Shown one piece after another: positions 1 to 11,935 of a stretch of 64,000 bases of DNA. The notes beneath the pieces were generated by a model, which was given only the letters and a program-made list of their open reading frames with translations, ran no database searches and was not told where the DNA came from. Both the position numbers and the translations under genes were made by a program. The DNA is taken from the NCBI GenBank assembly GCA_027924585.1, contig BSBM01000186.1, positions 4,464,001-4,528,000 of the forward strand, read 5' to 3'. Origin of the DNA: Larix kaempferi. Lineage: Eukaryota > Streptophyta > Pinopsida > Pinales > Pinaceae. The stretch's first letter is position 1; every line of letters begins with the position of its first letter.

Positions 1-800
1 ACTTTAGTTCCAAGCCTAAAAGTTTTTCCTTTTGAAACAACTTGGCAGGTTGAGTCTGTTTCAAGTCTTTGATTTATTTGTTTGAACCATTTAACGTGTT
101 TGTCTTACTCACACTTTACGTTAGGTCTTACTTGCTCTTTTACAAGTTCTTTTTCTTTTATAATTATTAGAAAAGACAAAGTGTTTTAAGTAGCTTAGTA
201 GTAAGGTATATCATCATTTTGAAGTGGCATAATTTGCTTTGATTTGAATTTTAAAAGAAAAATACAAAAAGAAATTTGATTTAGGATTGCCTAGTTTTTA
301 GTTTTCGAAAGAATATAAACGAAAAGAAAAAGTGTTTTTTTCCGAATTTGAAAGCATTACTTTACATGCACTTTACTTTCCTGTCGAAACCATTCCACAC
401 ACCGCACTACAAGCCTTGAGTAAAAAGTAGCCCTTAAAAATAAATCTTAATAAAATTAACTAGCAACATTTTTCTTTTTAGGTATACACATCATCAACTA
501 GCTTAGGCTAGAGTTTTGGATTTAAATCACCTTAAACTATCTGAAACTGGCTTCATTACTCAACAATCGTAGTATGAATATCTATTAGGTAAATACATCT
601 CTATCAAATAGTCTTGGGATGCTCTACTAAAACTAGAGTTAAGCACGAGGCTGTGGGAGATTGGAATCATTGAGGATATCCCCTCACTTTCCTCTCAACC
701 ATAAACCAGAGTTGACTCATGTACGAGGGTCCTTACTAACTTCGATATTTGCTACCCTGCACATGCATTTCGACTAGGCTAATGAATGTCCCCCCAAGTT
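1..800. other. Unrecognised AT-rich flank
   Basis: I see no coding region, repeat or RNA gene that I can support here. The sequence ends where weak similarity to the chromovirus integrase begins. It does not look like the upstream part of that integrase, so the neighbouring element is probably 5'-truncated at about this point. Confidence 0.4.
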
Positions 801-1803
801 ATTTTGTATTGGTGATAGCCTTAGTATCATAACCTTTTAGGGCTCTACACAAGGAGAAAACATACTTGACATCGCGGACGTTTTCTTGAAGGAGATCTTT
901 CAATTACATGGGATACCCAAGGCAATCATTTCCAATCGAGACACGAAGTTCACTAGCAACTTCTGGAGAGCATTGTTCTCCAGTTTGGAGACCCAATTAC
1001 AATTCAGTACTGCGTACCATCCCCAGACCGATGGAAAAATAGAATGAGTAAACCAAATCCTTGAGAACATGTTGAGGATGTATGCCATGAACAACCCCAC
1101 CAAGTGGGAAGATTATTTGCACCTAGTAGAGTTTTCCTACAACAACAGATACCAAATCTCTGCCAAAATGAGCCCTTTCGGGGTACTCTACGGTAGGAAA
1201 TGTTAGACACCCGTGACTTGGGATAGTCCGGTAGACATACTTATGTTAGGACCCGACCTACTAAATGACTTGGAACAACTAGTCTCCAAGATGAAACTGA
1301 ACTCGAAAGAAGCACAAGACCACCAAAATATTTATGCAGACAAGAAAAGAAAAGACAAAGACTACCAAGTTGGTGAACATGTGTTTCTAAAAATAAAGGC
1401 CAAACGAAGCTCGTCGAGCTTAGGACGTTGCGGGAAACTAGCCCCAAGATTTTGTGGACCTTTTGAAATACTGGCCAAAAAGGGTCCAGTGGCTTATGAG
1501 TTAGCCTTACCAGCTCATATAAAATTTCATAATGTTTTTCATGCTTCATTATTAAAGAAATATGTATATGATACTAAACATATCATTGATTGGTCCTTAT
1601 TATAGGTGGATCCCGAAGGGGAGTTCAGGTTAGAACCACTCCACATTTTGGACAAGAGAGAGGTACAGCTTAGGAGGAGGACCATTACTTAGCTAAAGGT
1701 GCAATGGAAGCACTTTGGACCAGAGGAGGCTACTTGGGAGAATGAGACCACCATGAAAGAGGCATACCCTTCCTTGTTTCATGACCTCATTTCTAGCCCC
1801 TAG
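800..1803 (+). pseudogene. Chromovirus integrase C-terminus and chromodomain remnant (copy A)
   Basis: This is the 3' end of a Ty3/gypsy pol gene. It aligns base by base with the complete element's integrase at about 25700-26701. Visible pieces in order are the second catalytic Asp region (SNRDTKFTSNFW at about 930), the HPQTDG block with a stop just after it at about 1046, the GPFEILAKKGPVAYELALP integrase C-terminal fold, the VFHASLLKKYV block, and a degenerate chromodomain (VQWKHFGPEEATWE) near 1700-1750. Stops interrupt the frame at about 1204, 1603 and 1690. The longest open piece is 1213-1605. Upstream of about 870 the similarity is weak, and gag, protease and reverse transcriptase are absent, so the copy is 5'-truncated. 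The family call is firm; the exact left edge is not. Confidence 0.88.
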
Positions 1804-1829
1804 AAACACCGGGATGGTGTTGTTTCTAA

Positions 1830-1840
1830 GTGGGGAGGGA
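1830..1840 (+). other. Polypurine tract of copy A
   Basis: The purine run GTGGGGAGGGA lies directly before the TGTAATATCC start of the LTR. This is the usual plus-strand primer position, and it matches GCGGGGAGGGA at the same place in the complete element (26727-26737). Confidence 0.8.
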
Positions 1841-4800
1841 TGTAATATCCTGAATTTTGGACTAACTATTTCTATTGTTAAATTGGGCCACAACCCCAGC
1901 ACATATGTTTTATTTTGAATATTGGGCATGGGCCCTAGAACCTATGATTTATTCTTTCATATATTGACATATTGGGCATGGACCCTGACTGACTTTTTTA
2001 TTTGAGTGTATACTGGGCGAGAAGGAACTAATGTTTTGATGATGTGTTTCAGCTTTGAAATGGGTACAAACCCTAATATACTGAGATGATCTTTTGTTAC
2101 TTACTGTGCATAGCTATGATTTTACATAATTGACTTATGAGTGTGTTGAGCGTGGAATCAGAAACACACATATAATCTATGTACTAGGCATAAGCCCCGA
2201 TGTACCTAGAAGAATGTTTATGTACTGGGAGTAAGCCCTGAGGTACATTGAGTGTTGGGCATAAGCCCTGGAGCACTCCAAGCTTGATAAATGAATATAG
2301 GATCCGAGGCCACTTGAATATTCTAGATGTACCTCACAACCACATTCTAGCACTGGTGTTGAGCAGGAAGCTTTGGAATTGCACTAGCATAATGTCCATG
2401 TGAAAGTGTTGAGTTAAAAGGCTCTGAAGAGCACTCCGGGTTACTAAATATCAAAGTGTTGAGTCGAAAGAACTTTGAATAGCACTTCTACTTTCATCAC
2501 ATTTATTTAAATTGATTAAATGATTCATCTTTTATCTATCATCAAATACTGTGGGAACTACCATGTTAAATGAGGGAATCCAACATGTAAGAGAGAGGCT
2601 AGAGGTGCCTATCCAAGCTTAAGGAAAGACCGTCCAGGGAAGTGGACCTTACACTTAAATTGTTAAACAAAGTATCATGTGAAGATACAAGATTAAATAT
2701 TATTATTAAGAATTTTAATAAATAATGATGTGATTATTTATTTATAAAAGACGTTTTTTGCATATAGTTTATGCATAGTGGGATGCCACATTATTTAGTA
2801 TTAATAAAGTATTAATATTCAGTGGGTAGCCACATTTGTAAATAATATTAAAAATGTATTAATACCTAGGTTAGAAATATTATTATTATAATTAGTGTTA
2901 TTATTATTATGAAAAGTTTAAATTAAAATCACTCATAGTTAAAACAAAGGAAAAGGCCTAGTTCATGAGGACTAGATATTTGAGTAAATAATATCTTTTA
3001 AAATATTAATTATCTTAATTTAAAGAAACTAAATATTCAATAGTCATAATTCAAGACTCCCCTACATAAAAAGGAAAGATCCCAAGGTTGGCGATCATTA
3101 TGCTTTTTCATTATCATTCTCTTATGGTAATCAGAGAGAAGTTTTATGCTCCAAGAAGTTGAAGCAGTCTCACCTAATAATTCCAGATCTGAATGAGTAG
3201 TGAACCTAGGGCCTCTATCTCTTATTGCATGTTGGAACCAAGCTCGAGGGGTTGTAGTTAGAACCAGGAAAGGTCTAACGGTCATGGTTGGGAGGAACAT
3301 GGTAGCCCCAAAGTTATCCAGCTAAGCTTAGGATATTTCTACACTAATTATTGTTTGAGTGTGCAGGCATCTACATGAGCAAGTTAAACTTCAAGACAAC
3401 CAGGTATGACTTATTAACTCAACAGTTTAATTTATATGGAAAACTAGGTATTTAATTTAGGCTTTTAGATTAAAACTAATGGTTCAAAATTATTTTAATT
3501 CTTAACCCAAATATTATCAAACTTAGAGGTTTTTCCTAGAAACCAGTGGAGGGTCTAGCAGGCCTAGCCCAGCTAGCCTATGCTAGAGAACACCCCATCA
3601 GCAAACTTAGGAACCCTACTATGGATTTTCGGAGGACTTCTAACACTTTGTATTGTTTCCATTGTTTTCCCATATTAACTTCCAGGTTAGGGTTATTATG
3701 TTTTTAAATATTTATGTTTTCTGTTTGAATCATCTTATCAATTCGTAGTGCAGGGATCACTTCTACCTTTTAATTCTTTTATTGCTATTCTCTCTATGCT
3801 TAAGAATCATCAAATAGAAATGACAGTAGCATCAAGTCAAACATCGAATCTCTTAGCCACACTACACATCAAATCGTATATTAAACAATAACAATAATTA
3901 TTATTTTCTGTTCTTTCAAGCCAAGGTATCATTCCACATTATCAACATCTCTACGGCTTCAACCAAACAGTCAACCATTATATCGAAAACAACAACAGAT
4001 ATTTTTCTCATGGATCGAATCCCAATACCAACAAATGCATTCCATATCTTTAAACTATATTACTTTTAGCCCATAGAAATAGAATTCAAGAGATCGAATC
4101 TCACTAACATTCCAGGAAGACCATGTTATCTTCAGAGTAGCCAAACATCATAGTAGTTTTACACAGAAGCATTTACACATCCAACCAATCATTTTCGCTA
4201 CCATTTAACAAAACACTTACAGCCATTCTTTAAAACATAAAATGTAAGTCAAGGGATCAAATCCCTCTATTCTTCCATTAAAAGAAACCACCAGAAAACG
4301 TAGCAAGAAGAACCAAAGTGAAACCCCACGGGCATGTAAGAAGACTAGACAAGGGTTTTGCTTCTCCTACCAACACATCCTATTTTGGCAGCTATTTTAA
4401 AACTAATATTTGCAAACCCATTCAACAGACAGAGCCATGATAGCCACATGAAGGATCTAAATATATTAACCATTAATTCACATAGAGAAAACACAGAGTT
4501 TAGTTATCTTCAGTACAAGTTCAAAGTCTAATAGAAAATGCAAAGGCAAACACTTCCCTATTCCTCATACAGAGTCAACCCCAGCTCTTGATAAACACAA
4601 GTCATAGAAAAATCACAAATATCCTTTATAAAATACTCAAACAACAACCTTCAGAACATAAGCAATGATAACAAACACAAAAAATAAAACTACTACTCTT
4701 AGCCATAAGAAAATGCAGAGACTATACAATGTGCAAATCATTTATAGAATTATGTACTAGGACATTTCCTCTATTCACAGGTCCAGGGATTCTTTCAAAA

Positions 4801-6249
4801 AGAAATATGCAGACATGTAAACCCCAGGTTTATATTGGGCATTATTACAAACAGCTTCTACAAAGTTCAGCATTGGCCAAACCTCACACTAAAACCCTCT
4901 AGGGCCATTAAAACTAATAGATACATTTCACAATGGTCCAGCTAATGGCGACCTCCAAGAACCCAAAAATTGTTGCAGTAAACCCAAACCGGGCTCACGA
5001 AGTTCCTCATAGAAATTACAAACAATACCACTCCACATAGGCTAAAGGAGGAGATAAGGAATGGTGAACTCTGAACTTACCATTTCCAATGCCATCAAGT
5101 CAAGTACTGGCGATCAACTAGTAGCAACGTAGAAGAAGAATGCCAAACAAGTACCTCCCAAACAAGTGAACCATACAAAGTCAAACCCTGAGATTATTAT
5201 CGAATTCTATCTAAATAAAATAGCAGGAAACGTAGTATAAACCAGGGAGGGTATTAACTTCTTATTTTCAGTCGCCATCTCTATATACGAAACCCCATAT
5301 GGTGTGCTTACCATGATCCAAGCTCAGGTCAGTACACGAAACCTCAAATGCATCCAACAACAAACAAGGGCAAATGAACCACAAAAATGAACCTTCGTTG
5401 GTGTAGAACCCAAGGGAATCCTTAGCATAGCTAGCAGCGTTGGCCATGTACCAATGTAGAGATGCATTTAATTCTACCACCAACCCCAAAGATTTTGATA
5501 TTAACCTTGATCTCTATAGTAGTATAGTCATTCTTGATCAACAAGTATTATAAATTCAACAAGTATTGCAAAGACCACCAACATTACATAGTGCCAATAA
5601 GTCATTGCAAGGTCAACAAGTATTACAAGTTCAACCAGTATTGCAAAATCCATCAAGGATTTTAAGGTACCAATCTTCAAACATCACACACTTTAGGCTT
5701 AAGTAATTGCTAGAAATGTGAAGGAAGTACCCTAGGTAGATGCCTTCGTAGGTACACCTGCAAACCAATACAAATTGAATGCATTAGCAAAACTCACTAA
5801 GTAAGTCAGGAGTTTCCATTTCTTACACCCTACTTCTCGGCAGCTCTGCCGGGGTACTTTTCCCCTTAAAATACCAAGCGTCTCATCATGTGGCTCAACT
5901 GTCACCAACATGGGTCCATCTCACCTAAATTATCAGTTAGAATTTCATAAATATGCACACAAACTCTTAAAACAGTAAGAAGGAGATTCATATTATTATA
6001 CTCTAAACTTTTGTACACTTGCGACAGAATTACACTTCTACTGATTACATCGCTTCTGCAAAGCTGTAAGAATAACAACCAGTAAGACAATGATACTTAG
6101 GAAACTGAGACCCTTCAAAGGTCGCAAATAAGTACTGGTGTAGTATGTTTCTTATTAGTGTTGAAGTTAATTTACAAATCATCACCTCTTAAATAGTTTA
6201 CTACAGTGACGGAATTTTTTTAAATTTTTACTATTTTAGGGACATTACA
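1841..6249 (+). repeat. 3' LTR of chromovirus copy A
   Basis: The LTR runs from TGTAATATCC to GGGACATTACA, so its ends form the short inverted repeat TGTAAT/ATTACA. Length is about 4.4 kb. It aligns along its length with the two LTRs of the complete element (17587-21882 and 26738-31011) but is clearly more diverged. No 5' partner is in the window. Small ORFs inside it are shadows without matching frames in the other copies. Confidence 0.88.
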
Positions 6250-7260
6250 TAGGGACTAATCATGATAATGCTATTTTTTAAGGTGTAAAGGTTAACATTA
6301 GGGTTTGTCGATTATAAGTTCTTCTAGAGGATAAGGGTTAGGAATTAAAGTTTAGGTGTTATGAAATTTAAGCGTTAAGCATTCAAGTTTACAACTCTCA
6401 AGGTTTGTATGGGTTGTAATGTGAATGGCTATATGCATTAGGTTTTCAGTTGTTTGAGATTAAATATTAGAATCCTTATAACAATTAAGGATGGGATGCA
6501 ACAGAATTTGGATGTTATAGGTCTATTAAGTTAAGTCTTAGGTTAATAAGTCTTATAGGGGTTATAATGTAGGAGTTAATATTTAAAATGGTTAGTATTT
6601 ATTCGAGATGGGGTTAAGGGTTATATAGGTTAGGGGTTAATGGTTACATGGGTTATAGTAGTTAATACTAATTTGAATGATGGGTTATATGGTTCTTAGT
6701 GGTTAAACCATATAAGAGTTATTGAATTTAGAATATTCATAACTTAAAGTTGTTAAGGACAATTGAATTATAGGGGTTAGAATTAATACTTGTTAATGTA
6801 GTAAAGAGATCTTGGTTTTAACGTTTAAAAGGGTTAATAATTATATGTGTTCATGTTTTTTTTTGTATTGTAATAACTTGTTATAAGTTTTAGGAGTTGT
6901 GTGGTTACAGTTGATTCAAAATAAGAGTTCTAAAGTTTTGGTCTTATGTTTCATAAGACTTATAATGAGTAGGGTTGAGGGTTGTAAAATTTAGGTGTTA
7001 TATTTGTTAAGGGTTAGTATTAACGTTTATAGAGATTAGTGGTTTAAAGATACAATTATTTAGGACTTATAAATTTAAAAATGTGTAGGGTTTATAAGGG
7101 TTTTGTTTTAAGAGTTAGTGATTACAATTTATATGGATTAGATGATATAGGGGTCAAAGTAGATGAGGTTTATAAAGTTCATGTGTTCCATGGGTTGGGT
7201 TTTATAGGGATTAAAGTATATAAGTGTTATAAATTATAAGTTTTATAAGAAGGCATATGC
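6250..7260 (+). repeat. Degenerate GGGTTA-rich tract, telomere-like
   Basis: About 1 kb of strand-asymmetric DNA is built from variants of TTAGGGTTATA (for example at 6297, 6339, 6612-6640, 6961-6985 and 7086-7100). The + strand is rich in G and T and very poor in C. There is no perfect array of the plant telomere unit TTTAGGG. It could be a decayed interstitial telomere-like repeat or simply a low-complexity expansion. Confidence 0.4.
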
Positions 7261-7893
7261 ATATGATCTAACTACTAAGATAAGAGATGTTATCTCTTAT
7301 GATGCTTGAATAGAGAATTAACAAAGGGGTTCCTTCGTTAGAAAAATTTAAAAATCTTGTGTATACATTGTTGAACATTGAACTTGGGGTATATTGAGAG
7401 TGGTTCTTTGGGAATGACCTCCCTCCATATATTACTAACATAATTGAATCTTGGTTCCTAGCAACAAAAAAAGAAACATGTATCAGAATACCGAGTGAGA
7501 AAATTGTTTCCAAACAATTCTCAAAATAATCCCCTGGATACAGTACACATAATACATTTAATAATTACCCTTATGGCCTAATGTATACAATCTAAATATA
7601 CATTAAAAATATATATACAACCTTATCATAATTTAAATATTCTAATTAAATTTTATATATAAAGAGAGAGGGAAGGATATCATTAACTATCAAAAATACC
7701 ATTAAAATTTTTACTTTTAAAAACATCTAAGAATCAAAATACTAACCTTAGAATACACAAATAATAATTATAATCTAATAAAAATTTAATCTATTTCAAC
7801 ACCTAGAATAGCAAAATTCAATATGCTATATATCATAATATATATATATATATGTATAATTCCAATCAAACTCAACTACTAATATTTCAACAT
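7261..7893. other. AT-rich spacer with short TA microsatellite
   Basis: No gene is supported. A TA dinucleotide run lies at about 7833-7853. The sequence switches abruptly to the purine block after 7893. Confidence 0.4.
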
Positions 7894-10180
7894 CTAGGAT
7901 GTTCGAGGGGGAGGGAGGGTGTGTGAGGGGTAGAGGATGAGGAGGATGGTGGGAGGGTGGAGGAGAAGGGGGAGCGGGGGAGAACTCGGAGGGGTGGGGA
8001 AGAGGGGAGGAGAATAGGGAGGGGGGGGAGGTAGGGGAGGGGAAGTAGGTTCGGGAGAGGTGGAGGAGTAGGAGGAGGGTAGGGGATGGGAGAGGGAGAG
8101 GGGAGGGGATGGGAGTTGTGGACAAGGGAAGAGGTGAGGGAGATGGAGAAGGGGAGAAGTAGGAGGAGGGGTAGAGGAGGGGTAGAGGAGAAGTGGGGGG
8201 AGGAGGGTTAAGGGATGAGAGGTGGATATGGAGAGGAGGATAGGGAGAGGAGGAGGAGGAAGGGAGAGGAGTAGATAGGGGAGGAGAGGGGTGGAGGAGG
8301 GGGAGAGTGGAGATGGGAGGGGAGTGGAGAGGGAGATGGGAGATGGGAGGGGATATTGGGGAGGAGGAGGTTGATAGGGGGAGGGGGAGGAGAAGGATGA
8401 GGGGAGACGAAGGAGGAGTGGGAGAGGAGGAGGAGGAGGAGGAGGGGAGTGGGAGAGGAGGGAGTGAGTTCGGGGGGGAGGAGGAGGATGGTGGGGGCTA
8501 AGGGGATGGGGGAGGGGGAGAGGATGCGAAGTAATGGAGGGGAGGAGGAGGGGGAGGAGTTGGGAGAAGGAGGCCGATATGCTAGGGGGAGGGGGGGAGG
8601 AGGAGGAAGTGGGTCTAATGGGAGGGGGAAAAGGGTAGGAGGAGGGAGAAGGGGATGGAAGGGGTGGGGAGAAGTACTCCAAGATCCTAGAGGGAGGGGG
8701 GAGGAGGATGAAGTGCGGTTAAGTGGAGGGAAAAAGGGGGAGGAGGGGGGGGAGAGGGTAAATGTGAGAGGAGGAGGAGGAGGAGGACAGAAAGGGAGGG
8801 GAGAAGAGGGGGGAGAGGAGTTAAAGGGGAGGTGAGAGAGCATTACGAGGAGGAGGAATGTGGTGAGGCTGACAGAGGAGGAGTGGGGAGAGGAGGCAAA
8901 GGGGATATGGGAGAGGAGGAGGAAGAAGATGAGTATGAATGTGGTGGGGATGGAAGAGGAGGAGTGGGGAGTGGAGGAAAAGGGTATATGGGAGAGGAGT
9001 AGGATGAGGAGGAGGAATGTGTTAGGAGTGGTAGAGGAGGAGGATTGGGGGGTAGAGGAGGAGACAAAGGTGGAGGAGTGGGAGATGGGTGTGGGTGGAG
9101 GCAGGGGGGAGGATGTGGAGGAGGAGAGGGGGAGCAGGAGGAGGGAGAAGGGGGTAGGAGAAGGGGGGAGTGGAGAGAAGGGGTGGGGAGAAGGTGTCCA
9201 AGATCCTAGGGGGAGGGGGGAGGAGGATGAAGTGGGGTTAAGGGGAGGGAAAAAGGGGGAGGACGGGAGGAGAGGGTAAATGCGAGAGGAGGAGGAGGAG
9301 GAGGAGGAAGGGAGGGGAGGGGAGATGAGGTGGGAGAGGAGTTAGAGGGGAGGTGGGAGAGCATTAGGAGGAGGAGGAATGTGGTGGGGGGCAGCAGAGG
9401 AGGAGTGGGGAGAGGAGGCAAAGGGGATATGGGATAGGAGGATGAGGAGGAATGTGTTAGGAGTGGTAGAGGAGGAGGATTGGGGGGTGGAGGAGGAGAC
9501 AAAGGTGGACGAGTGGGAGATGGGTGTGGGTGGAGGTGGGGGGGGGTGGATGTGCAGGAGGAGAGGGGGAGGAGGAGGTGGAGGAGTGAGAGGGATGGAG
9601 AAGTAAGGGTAGTAGAGGCATTAGGAGAATGCGAGGAGGGGGATAGGTTAAGGGAGTACATTGGAGGAGTGGGAGGTGGAGGTGGTGGAAAAAGAGGGGG
9701 AGGAGGAAGATTAGTAGGAGTAAGAGGATGAGCAGGAAGAGGAGGAGGTGTAGGGGGATGAGGCGGAGGAGGAGGGGTAGGAAGAGTTGGGGTGGGAAGA
9801 GGGGGAGGAATAGGGGAGTATAAGGGAGTGTTTGGAGGAAGGGGAGAGGGAAGGTAGAGGGAGAAGGGTAGGAGTAGGAGTAGGAGGGGGACAGGAGGGA
9901 GGAGGGCATAGGAGGTTGGAGGAGGATGAGAAGGGAGGTGTGAAGGAGGCCAAAGGGAGGGGAGGTGAGGGGAGAGGGTGTAGGGGTTGGGGAAGGGAGA
10001 GGGGGAGGAGTAGAAGGGGGAGAGGGGTAGGTTAAGGATGAGGATAGGGGTAGGGGATAGAGGAGAAGGAATGGGAGGGGTGGAGGAGGTAGAGGTGAGA
10101 TGGTAGAGTGTGAGGAGGAGGAGGAGGGTGAGGAATGGGGGATGAAGGATGAGGAGAGGGGGTTGGAGGAGGAGGTGGAG
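7894..10180 (+). repeat. 2.3 kb polypurine/polypyrimidine block 1
   Basis: The + strand is almost entirely G and A (GGAGGA, GAGGGG and GGGGGAGG runs) with rare T and very rare C. Both edges are sharp. Long ORFs on either strand here encode only Gly/Glu/Arg or Pro/Ser/Leu repeats and follow from composition, so I do not call genes. Runs of four or more G are dense, so G-quadruplex or triplex formation is plausible (inference). Confidence 0.9.
8681..9460 (+). repeat. Higher-order repeats inside purine block 1
   Basis: Non-purine interruptions act as landmarks. The word AAGATCCTAG with its flank occurs at 8681 and again at 9200, 519 bp apart. The phrase beginning AATGTGGTG, followed by about 80 bp of shared text, starts near 8858, 8940 and 9018 and again near 9377 and 9450. 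So about 80-bp units lie inside a duplicated segment of about 520 bp. Confidence 0.75.
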
Positions 10181-10182
10181 TG

Positions 10183-10190
10183 TATAAATA
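10183..10190 (+). promoter_or_regulatory. TATA-box-like site at the end of the purine block
   Basis: TATAAATA lies a few bases after the last purine repeat. No gene follows within several hundred bases, so this is only a sequence match whose position is notable. It could belong to a lost retroelement or to a non-coding transcript. Confidence 0.2.
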
Positions 10191-10587
10191 TCCCCAAATA
10201 AAAATAATTCAAAGTTGTTGATTTACTCACTTTATTAAGTTATTGTTCATCAGTGTGTTTGATTGAAGAAAATTTTTGTCAGGGTTGAGAGCTGCCAAGT
10301 GTCCACTTATGGACAGATGTAAGAAGAACAAATTCCTATTTTTCTAATAAATGGATCTGGTGAGGACAGCCACGCCGAAAGAGGAAATCATGCATCACAA
10401 CGGTGGGGGAACAAGGAGAGTTAACCTCAGAGAAGTCAAGCAAGTGTCAAGAGTGCATTAATGGAGCTGGACACACTCCCTAAAGAGTAGGGATTGAAAT
10501 AGTCACGATTTTAGGGAATCGACTGTTTGCAAAAGACCTATGAAACAAACAATAAAATGACATATGTGGGAGGCGGGACGCTGCCTA
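10191..10587. other. Unrecognised spacer
   Basis: Mixed-composition sequence with no coding region or repeat that I can support. Confidence 0.4.
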
Positions 10588-10790
10588 GTATGTCTAGGAA
10601 AAGAACAATTTGATGTGTGAGCACAATAGTGTTAGGAAAAGAGTGATTTGTTTTGCTTTGTGAGCACAGTAGTGTTAGGCAAAGAGTGAATTGTTTTGCT
10701 TTGTGAGCACAATAGTGTTAGGCAAAGAGTGAACTGATTTACTATGTCAGCACATTGGTGTTAGGAAAAGAAGTGATCTGGAACTTGACA
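10588..10790 (+). repeat. 43-bp tandem repeat, about 4.6 units
   Basis: Full units start at 10616, 10659, 10702 and 10745, exactly 43 bp apart. Each opens TGTGAGCAC (TGTCAGCAC in the last), followed by AATAGTGTTAGGCAAAGAGTG and a T-rich tail. A partial unit precedes them from about 10588. Units 2 and 3 are the most alike. Without unrelated spacers this is a minisatellite, not a CRISPR. Confidence 0.9.
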
Positions 10791-11469
10791 TAGGTTAACT
10801 AGTTTCTACCCTTGGGATGCATGATTTGTATCGGGGGTGATTAGAGTGTATCAAGACACAACTCTAGATATACAGTTGGGAGGAGCGTGGCTGTCCGTAC
10901 CTTATTTAGGCATCAAACTACTCTCAAGCTCCATGGTTAATTAATATTTCATAGGATTTATGGAAATTTAATTAGAGTTGAAGATGGATCTACGTTTTAT
11001 GAAAATTGAATGTACATTGTGTACATGATTCGAAATTATTTTATAAGTATATTCTACTCATTATTTAGATCTACTTACAATATGGTAGAGATGTAATTCC
11101 TCTGCATTTGAATACATTATTAAGGTTAATATTTGTTCATTGTGCACCGTATGTTAAAGATTTGAATTCCTTTTTACTTTTTAGAGTTTGTTTAAGGAAG
11201 GGTTTACCCTTGCGGTCTCTACTTATAATCTTCATTATGAATAGTAATCCAAGTGCATTTATTTGATTGCAAACACATAGTTTTCCTGACACTAAAACTG
11301 AAATTTGATCAAGAGAAAATACTTGAAGCATTAAATAGTAGAACAACTTTCCAAATCCATTTTTTCCGCAATCGAAAAGACCTATATCCGCATTTTCCAC
11401 AAATGAAATGACCTAGATCTTCATTTCCTCAATAAAAAAAGACCTAGATCCTCCTTTTTACAATCGAAA
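10791..11469. other. Unrecognised AT-rich spacer
   Basis: No supported gene. Towards the end, phrases with the pattern AATCGAAA(A/G)GACCTAGATC recur at about 11370-11460, leading into the hairpin-repeat array. Confidence 0.35.
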
Positions 11470-11935
11470 GGTTTGAGACCCACAACCCGCAATCCACACT
11501 ACGAAATTCGGATTGCAGAAACAAGAAAGTGCTCTTTTGGTAAAAGTTGGATACGCTATCCGCAACGCGGAAGTCGGGATTGTGGAAGAGCTAAGGTACT
11601 CTTTTTCGTAAAATATGTATCCACAATCCACAATGTGGAAGTCGTATTGTAGAAGTACTAAAGTACTAATTTTGTACAGGATGGATCCGTAATGTGGAAG
11701 TCATAAATGCAAAAGTGCTAAGACATTCATTGTTGTATTTAAAGGACTCGCAACCCGCAATGCAGTAGTCGGGTTTGCGGAAGCATTAAAAACCCAAACC
11801 TGTAAATATAGGTTCCCACAACCCGCAATGCGGAATTTGGGGTTACAGAAGCTTTAGATTGCAGAACCATTTAAATTGTGGAAGCTAGAGATTGCAGAAC
11901 CATTTTTAAGTTGTGGAAGCCAGGTTGTTGAGTCT
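11470..11935 (+). repeat. Array of hairpin-forming CCCGCAATGCGG-type repeats (locus 1)
   Basis: Six or more diverged units of about 60-80 bp begin near 11477, 11558, 11629, 11686, 11750 and 11815. Each carries a core like ACCCGCAATGCGGAAGTCGG followed by GATTGCGGAAG. The core contains near-palindromes (CCGCAATGCGG), so each unit can fold. Related units in the opposite orientation occur at 42650-42900. I do not recognise the family. Confidence 0.7.

Noticed and set aside
766-1549. Minus-strand ORFs opposite integrase at 900-1103, 1004-1210 and 1241-1549, and the similar one at 25766-26002
   Set aside because: They are antisense shadows of the integrase on the plus strand and recur only because the sequence is shared.
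3037-5489. Short ORFs inside the copy A LTR
   Set aside because: The frames are not kept in the two homologous LTRs of the complete chromovirus.
7826-10230. Long proline/serine-rich minus-strand and glycine/glutamate-rich plus-strand ORFs, looking like extensins or glycine-rich proteins
   Set aside because: They arise in every frame of a purine-only block because stop codons need T on the coding strand, or TAA/TAG/TGA complements that are rare here. There is no start context, domain or frame preference.
10588-10790. CRISPR array
   Set aside because: The 43-bp units are contiguous without unrelated spacers, and the surroundings are plant nuclear DNA.
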